DNA of 7,509 nt from an archaeon (lineage in GTDB: Archaea; Nanobdellota; Nanobdellia; Pacearchaeales; GW2011-AR1): positions 1 to 7,509 of the forward strand of contig DAIEOU010000018.1 in the NCBI GenBank assembly GCA_027348755.1, read 5' to 3'. Below, one piece after another: positions 5,249-7,509 of the stretch. Positions within the stretch are counted from its first letter, which is position 1, and each line of letters opens with the position of its first letter. Made by a program: the position numbers and the translations under genes. The notes beneath the pieces are model-generated. The model saw only the letters and a list, made by a program, of their open reading frames with translations, was not told where the DNA came from and did not search any database.

Positions 5249-5577
5249 ATTTTCTTACTGGAGTTCTTCTGTTGTTTAAAGAAACTATATCTCTTGACTT
5301 TCTTAGCCTTAGATCGGATCGAAGGCTTTCCATTTCCATGACGCCTGCTGAGGATTATAGTAAAGCCTATAATCTTGAACACGGTTTCTAAAGGGAGGCG
5401 AGACTTGATGTCCTCTGCAATCTTTGTCATTGATTCCTTATCCCTTCCAGATGCCTTAAGTGCTGAGATGCGAATGTGCTTGTGAGTCTCGAATCCTTTA
5501 TTCAGAGCGTCAATGACTCCGGGTGTAACGCCATTCTTTCCAATCTGAAACTGCATAGTCTGACCTTGTCCCACCAT
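5245..5577 (-). CDS. YhbY/CRM-domain RNA-binding protein
   Basis: This 110-residue protein carries one CRM (CRS1-YhbY) domain, a KH-like fold that binds RNA. Bacterial YhbY associates with precursor 50S subunits, and archaeal homologues are thought to act on the ribosome too. Visible are QIGKNGVTPGVIDAL (11-25) with the GKNG loop in the GxxG position, and VFKIIGFTIILSRR (66-79), the conserved final strand. A strongly basic tail follows (82-110), adding nucleic-acid contacts beyond the usual domain of about 95 residues. The start at 5577 is supported by GGTGA (5582-5586) four nt upstream; Met8 is a less likely alternative. It overlaps the NFACT-R stop codon by 1 nt (TAATG) and the next gene by 4 nt. 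Confidence 0.9.
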   Translation of the reverse strand: MVGQGQTMQFQIGKNGVTPGVIDALNKGFETHKHIRISALKASGRDKESMTKIAEDIKSRLPLETVFKIIGFTIILSRRHGNGKPSIRSKAKKVKRYSFFKQQKNSSKKI

Positions 5578-6155
5578 TATTTCACCAACCTCATTCCGCC
5601 TGCAGGCAATGCTGCAAGTATTTCTTCTTTATGTGGAAGCTTTCCTATTTCAATCTCAAGCTTAGGAAGAATATCTTGTTTATCTATTGATCCTGGAACG
5701 AACTTTACAAGTATTTCTTTCTTTGATTTAACGCTCTGCTCTGGAACTGCTCTCAATATTCCTTTCTGTCTCGTGAGAACTAGCAAGAGAGGAGCAGATA
5801 TCTTTTCAACTGGGCCGTTTACACCCCAAGTTCCTTGAGACATCCCTGAACGCTTTGTGAGCTGAGTGAGCCTGAATATGTCTATTATTTCATTCTCTTT
5901 TCCTGATTTCCATGCCTTGCTGAATGAAGCTGTGAATATAGCACATTCAATTCTATCCTTCTTTGATACTTCCTCCGGAGCTGCGACAATACAACTGAAT
6001 GGACTTCCTGGAGAAGATGTATGCATTACTATCCTTTCATGTCCTTCTTTCTTCAGTTCTTTAATAAGCTCATCATTCTGTGATGCATTCTTTCCACCCA
6101 CAACAAGCTTTCCAGATGAAGTAAAGAACCATTTGTATTTTAGGTATTCTTCCAT
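5577..6155 (-). CDS. Stand-alone NFACT-R (DUF814) RNA-binding protein
   Basis: This 192-residue protein is an NFACT-R domain, the nucleic-acid/ribosome-binding module that forms the C-terminal part of RqcH/Rqc2/NEMF, factors recognising stalled large subunits carrying peptidyl-tRNA. Seen are KWFFTSSGKLVVGGKNASQN (8-27) and MHTSSPGSPFSCIV (44-57), then KDRIECAIFTASFSKAWK (66-83). A second half with SGMSQGTWGVNGPVEKI (103-119) and a beta-rich tail resembles archaeal stand-alone versions. The NFACT-N, HhH and coiled-coil parts of full RqcH are absent, so it should bind RNA but cannot by itself do everything RqcH does. The start at 6155 is supported by a TATA element 22 nt upstream. It leads the cluster with the YhbY-like gene and the 86-residue gene. 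Confidence 0.88.
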   Translation of the reverse strand: MEEYLKYKWFFTSSGKLVVGGKNASQNDELIKELKKEGHERIVMHTSSPGSPFSCIVAAPEEVSKKDRIECAIFTASFSKAWKSGKENEIIDIFRLTQLTKRSGMSQGTWGVNGPVEKISAPLLLVLTRQKGILRAVPEQSVKSKKEILVKFVPGSIDKQDILPKLEIEIGKLPHKEEILAALPAGGMRLVK

Positions 6156-6176
6156 GTATTTGGGAGATAAGAAGGC

Positions 6177-6184
6177 TTTTTAAG
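6177..6184 (-). promoter_or_regulatory. Box A (TATA) of the NFACT-R cluster
   Basis: CTTAAAAA on the - strand ends 22 nt before the NFACT-R ATG at 6155 and overlaps the end of the membrane-protein gene upstream. Spacing implies a leaderless transcript; no Shine-Dalgarno site is present. Confidence 0.5.
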
Positions 6185-6524
6185 CGTTTTTAGAAGTGAT
6201 TGCCGTTAGGGCTTTGTCAAAGTCAAGCCCAAAAAGCTTGAGAATTAGAAACACTAGATCTTTGAGAATTATATATACAATTATAAAAGATATAATTATA
6301 ATTCCTTTCTCGACCCATGAAGGCATCTTTTTAGTCCATGGAAATATCTTTTTTATGAAAGAGTCTATCTTCCTGTATAAATGCCCTCTTAGAATCCAAA
6401 ATGCAGATGTAATTAATACAAAAAGTATTATGTATTCAGGAGCTAGCCCTGCAATATAAAGAGAATATATGATGAAAAGAACTGCAAAAATCCTTATGAA
6501 CCACTTTATGTTGGGGTAAGCCAT
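6180..6524 (-). CDS. Small integral membrane protein, 114 residues
   Basis: I do not recognise the family. Three hydrophobic segments are visible: residues 8-26 (FIRIFAVLFIIYSLYIAGL), 31-46 (YIILFVLITSAFWILR) and a long one at 74-98. A basic amphipathic stretch (LYRKIDSFIKKIFPWTKK, 49-66) separates the second and third. It is probably a cytoplasmic-membrane protein with the basic loop inside. It starts 2 nt after the stop codon of the pilin-like gene and has no Shine-Dalgarno site or promoter of its own, so it is very likely co-transcribed with it. A role as membrane partner of the pilin-like protein is only a guess from position. Confidence 0.75.
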   Translation of the reverse strand: MAYPNIKWFIRIFAVLFIIYSLYIAGLAPEYIILFVLITSAFWILRGHLYRKIDSFIKKIFPWTKKMPSWVEKGIIIISFIIVYIILKDLVFLILKLFGLDFDKALTAITSKNA

Positions 6525-6526
6525 AA

Positions 6527-7111
6527 TTAGGCAGTTATCTTAACGAAGAACTGCTGTGTATCATATACAGGACCTGCAGCTCCATCCTTTCTTACAACTA
6601 GATTATATGCTATCTCGCATAGAGGAGCATTTGAAGGAGGTTGAATCTTGAATATTTGATTATACGTATCTCCCGGAGAAAGGCTAAAGTCTCCAGACTT
6701 TGCAAGATATATGTAACTTAAGGCATTAGCTTCTGATATTCCATTCGCTCCCTGACATGTTGAAGCAATGCTTGCATGCTCTATATCATAATGGAAATTA
6801 TCTTGAGCTGTAGAACCTTGAGTAGTATCACGCACTCCGAACGCTATACCGAAGCTTTGTCCTTTTGGAATTGAAACTGAGTTTCCTGGAAGAAGTATAG
6901 CTACCTTCTGATTATTATTGCTAAAAAGACCATTTATCTGTGCACGTACATTGTCGTTTATTGTATCAACGCTTTGTGTAGCTCCTGAGAATATCTTATT
7001 TACAAGAACAAGACCCATTATTAGCATTGCCATTGCTAGGACGATGACAACCATTGTTCCTATAGAAAGCTCTATAGCTCCTATATTATCCATCTCGTGT
7101 TTACGCGCCAT
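6527..7111 (-). CDS. Pilin-like surface protein with N-terminal membrane helix
   Basis: This 194-residue protein begins with a short charged segment (MARKHEMDN), then GAIELSIGTMVVIVLAMAML (11-30) leading into a single hydrophobic helix to about residue 38, and a soluble C-terminal domain. This resembles archaeal type IV pilin-like proteins with class III signal peptides, where the hydrophobic helix packs into a filament core; cleavage after Gly11 would be the analogous site. The helix continues into NKIFSGATQSVDTINDNV, after which the domain is beta-rich (70-194). Cys119 and Cys165 could form a disulfide outside the cell. AGGAG (7118-7122) lies 6 nt before the ATG at 7111 and fixes this start over Met7. 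The gene overlaps the upstream membrane-protein gene by 11 nt. A simple membrane-anchored protein is the alternative to a filament subunit. Confidence 0.8.
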   Translation of the reverse strand: MARKHEMDNIGAIELSIGTMVVIVLAMAMLIMGLVLVNKIFSGATQSVDTINDNVRAQINGLFSNNNQKVAILLPGNSVSIPKGQSFGIAFGVRDTTQGSTAQDNFHYDIEHASIASTCQGANGISEANALSYIYLAKSGDFSLSPGDTYNQIFKIQPPSNAPLCEIAYNLVVRKDGAAGPVYDTQQFFVKITA

Positions 7112-7433
7112 ATGAAGCTCCTGATGATTGGTTTACAACTCCTGATTGAACCATTTGTTGATATTGAGTTATAGCTCCTTGAACTATATTAACTTCTGCA
7201 TAAAGCATAAATGCACTTAGTATAAGTCCAAGAACAGATATTATTAATGCAGATATAGCCCATGCATTCTTTCCTCTTCTTAGCTGAATTATTGAGAATA
7301 CAATGCCTAATATTGCAAATATGAATCCTCCAACGAATCCTAGAGGGAATGAAGAAATAGGGAGCACAAGACTAAGGACAGATGAAACAAGGGCAAAAAC
7401 ACCTGCATTGTTGGAAACCGCCTCTTTAGCCAT
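7101..7433 (-). CDS. Small multi-pass membrane protein, 110 residues
   Basis: The frame is open up to 7490, but the real start is probably the ATG at 7433: a TATA element ends about 22 nt upstream of it, and the 19 extra residues are unlike a signal peptide. From this start there are three hydrophobic segments at about 11-29, 31-51 and 58-78, with LRRGKNA (51-57) as the basic loop between the second and third, and a polar Gln/Ser-rich tail (82-110). The layout resembles small DUF4190-type membrane proteins, but I cannot assign a family firmly. It is the first gene of the envelope cluster, overlapping the pilin-like gene by 11 nt. An association with the pilin-like protein is inferred from this overlap only. 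Confidence 0.75.
   Translation of the reverse strand: MAKEAVSNNAGVFALVSSVLSLVLPISSFPLGFVGGFIFAILGIVFSIIQLRRGKNAWAISALIISVLGLILSAFMLYAEVNIVQGAITQYQQMVQSGVVNQSSGASYGA
7118..7122 (-). promoter_or_regulatory. Shine-Dalgarno site for the pilin-like gene
   Basis: AGGAG on the - strand is 6 nt before the ATG at 7111 and lies inside the upstream gene. It favours the start at 7111 over the in-frame Met at 7093, and it fits Shine-Dalgarno use by non-first genes of an operon. Confidence 0.75.
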
Positions 7434-7454
7434 TGATATAATATGAATTAGTTC

Positions 7455-7464
7455 TTTTATAAAG
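7455..7464 (-). promoter_or_regulatory. Box A (TATA) of the envelope cluster
   Basis: CTTTATAAAA on the - strand is a near-consensus TATA element that ends 22 nt before the ATG at 7433. It predicts a leaderless transcript and argues against the longer reading frame that begins at 7490, which would start upstream of the promoter. Confidence 0.7.
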
Positions 7465-7509
7465 GTTTTCTCTATCGAGATATAACACAAAGACTGAAAA
7501 TCTGAAGTC

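Noticed and set aside
6527..7093. Start of the pilin-like protein at the internal Met (7093), which would avoid overlap with the upstream gene.
   Set aside because: The AGGAG site is properly spaced only for the ATG at 7111.
7434..7490. The 19-residue N-terminal extension of the membrane protein starting at 7490.
   Set aside because: The box A at 7455-7464 lies inside that extension, and its spacing fits the ATG at 7433 for a leaderless transcript.
7492..7509. A partial inverted repeat (GACT...AGTC) at the right edge as an operator.
   Set aside because: Only four bases pair and the window ends there, so it is within chance expectation.

Overview
The window is archaeal, moderately AT-rich and gene-dense. 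Diagnostic genes are three ribosomal proteins found only in archaea and eukaryotes (eS19, eL39, eL31) and a Cbf5-type H/ACA pseudouridine synthase. Genes are preceded by TATA (box A) elements about 21-23 nt before the start codon, the archaeal leaderless arrangement. A small cold-shock protein, extended ribosomal-protein tails, a stand-alone NFACT-R protein and a pilin-like surface protein with an ELSIGTMVVIV-type helix recall DPANN archaea (Woesearchaeota/Pacearchaeota-like). That placement is inference only.

Layout: one gene, a cold-shock protein at the left edge, is on the + strand and converges on cbf5. Everything else is on the - strand, so it is read here from right to left. (1) 7433-6180: a three-gene envelope cluster made of a small multi-pass membrane protein, a pilin-like protein and another small membrane protein. 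(2) 6155-4988: a tightly coupled cluster of a stand-alone NFACT-R protein, a YhbY/CRM RNA-binding protein and an 86-residue orphan, joined by TAATG and ATGA overlaps. (3) 4915-4415: a 166-residue protein of unknown function with its own promoter. (4) 4311-3178: the eS19-eL39-eL31 operon. (5) 3123-2221: a family-2 glycosyltransferase. (6) 2167-1853: a 104-residue orphan. (7) 1832-1125: an AlkD-like DNA alkylation repair protein. (8) 1117-260: cbf5. No gene-free stretch exceeds 110 nt.

Most of the window concerns RNA and ribosomes: rRNA pseudouridylation (Cbf5), ribosomal subunits (eS19, eL39, eL31) and ribosome-associated RNA binding (NFACT-R, YhbY). DNA repair, a sugar transferase and an envelope cluster are interspersed as separate transcription units.

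The most striking non-coding signal is the GC-rich leader of the ribosomal operon (4320-4370, - strand). It can fold into a three-way junction: a 7-8 bp closing stem enclosing two hairpins, one capped by a GUAA (GNRA) tetraloop. It ends 8 nt before the eS19 start codon, and there is no Shine-Dalgarno sequence in between. Nearly every other first gene here appears leaderless, so this structured leader is a good candidate for an unrecognised ribosomal-protein autoregulatory element.
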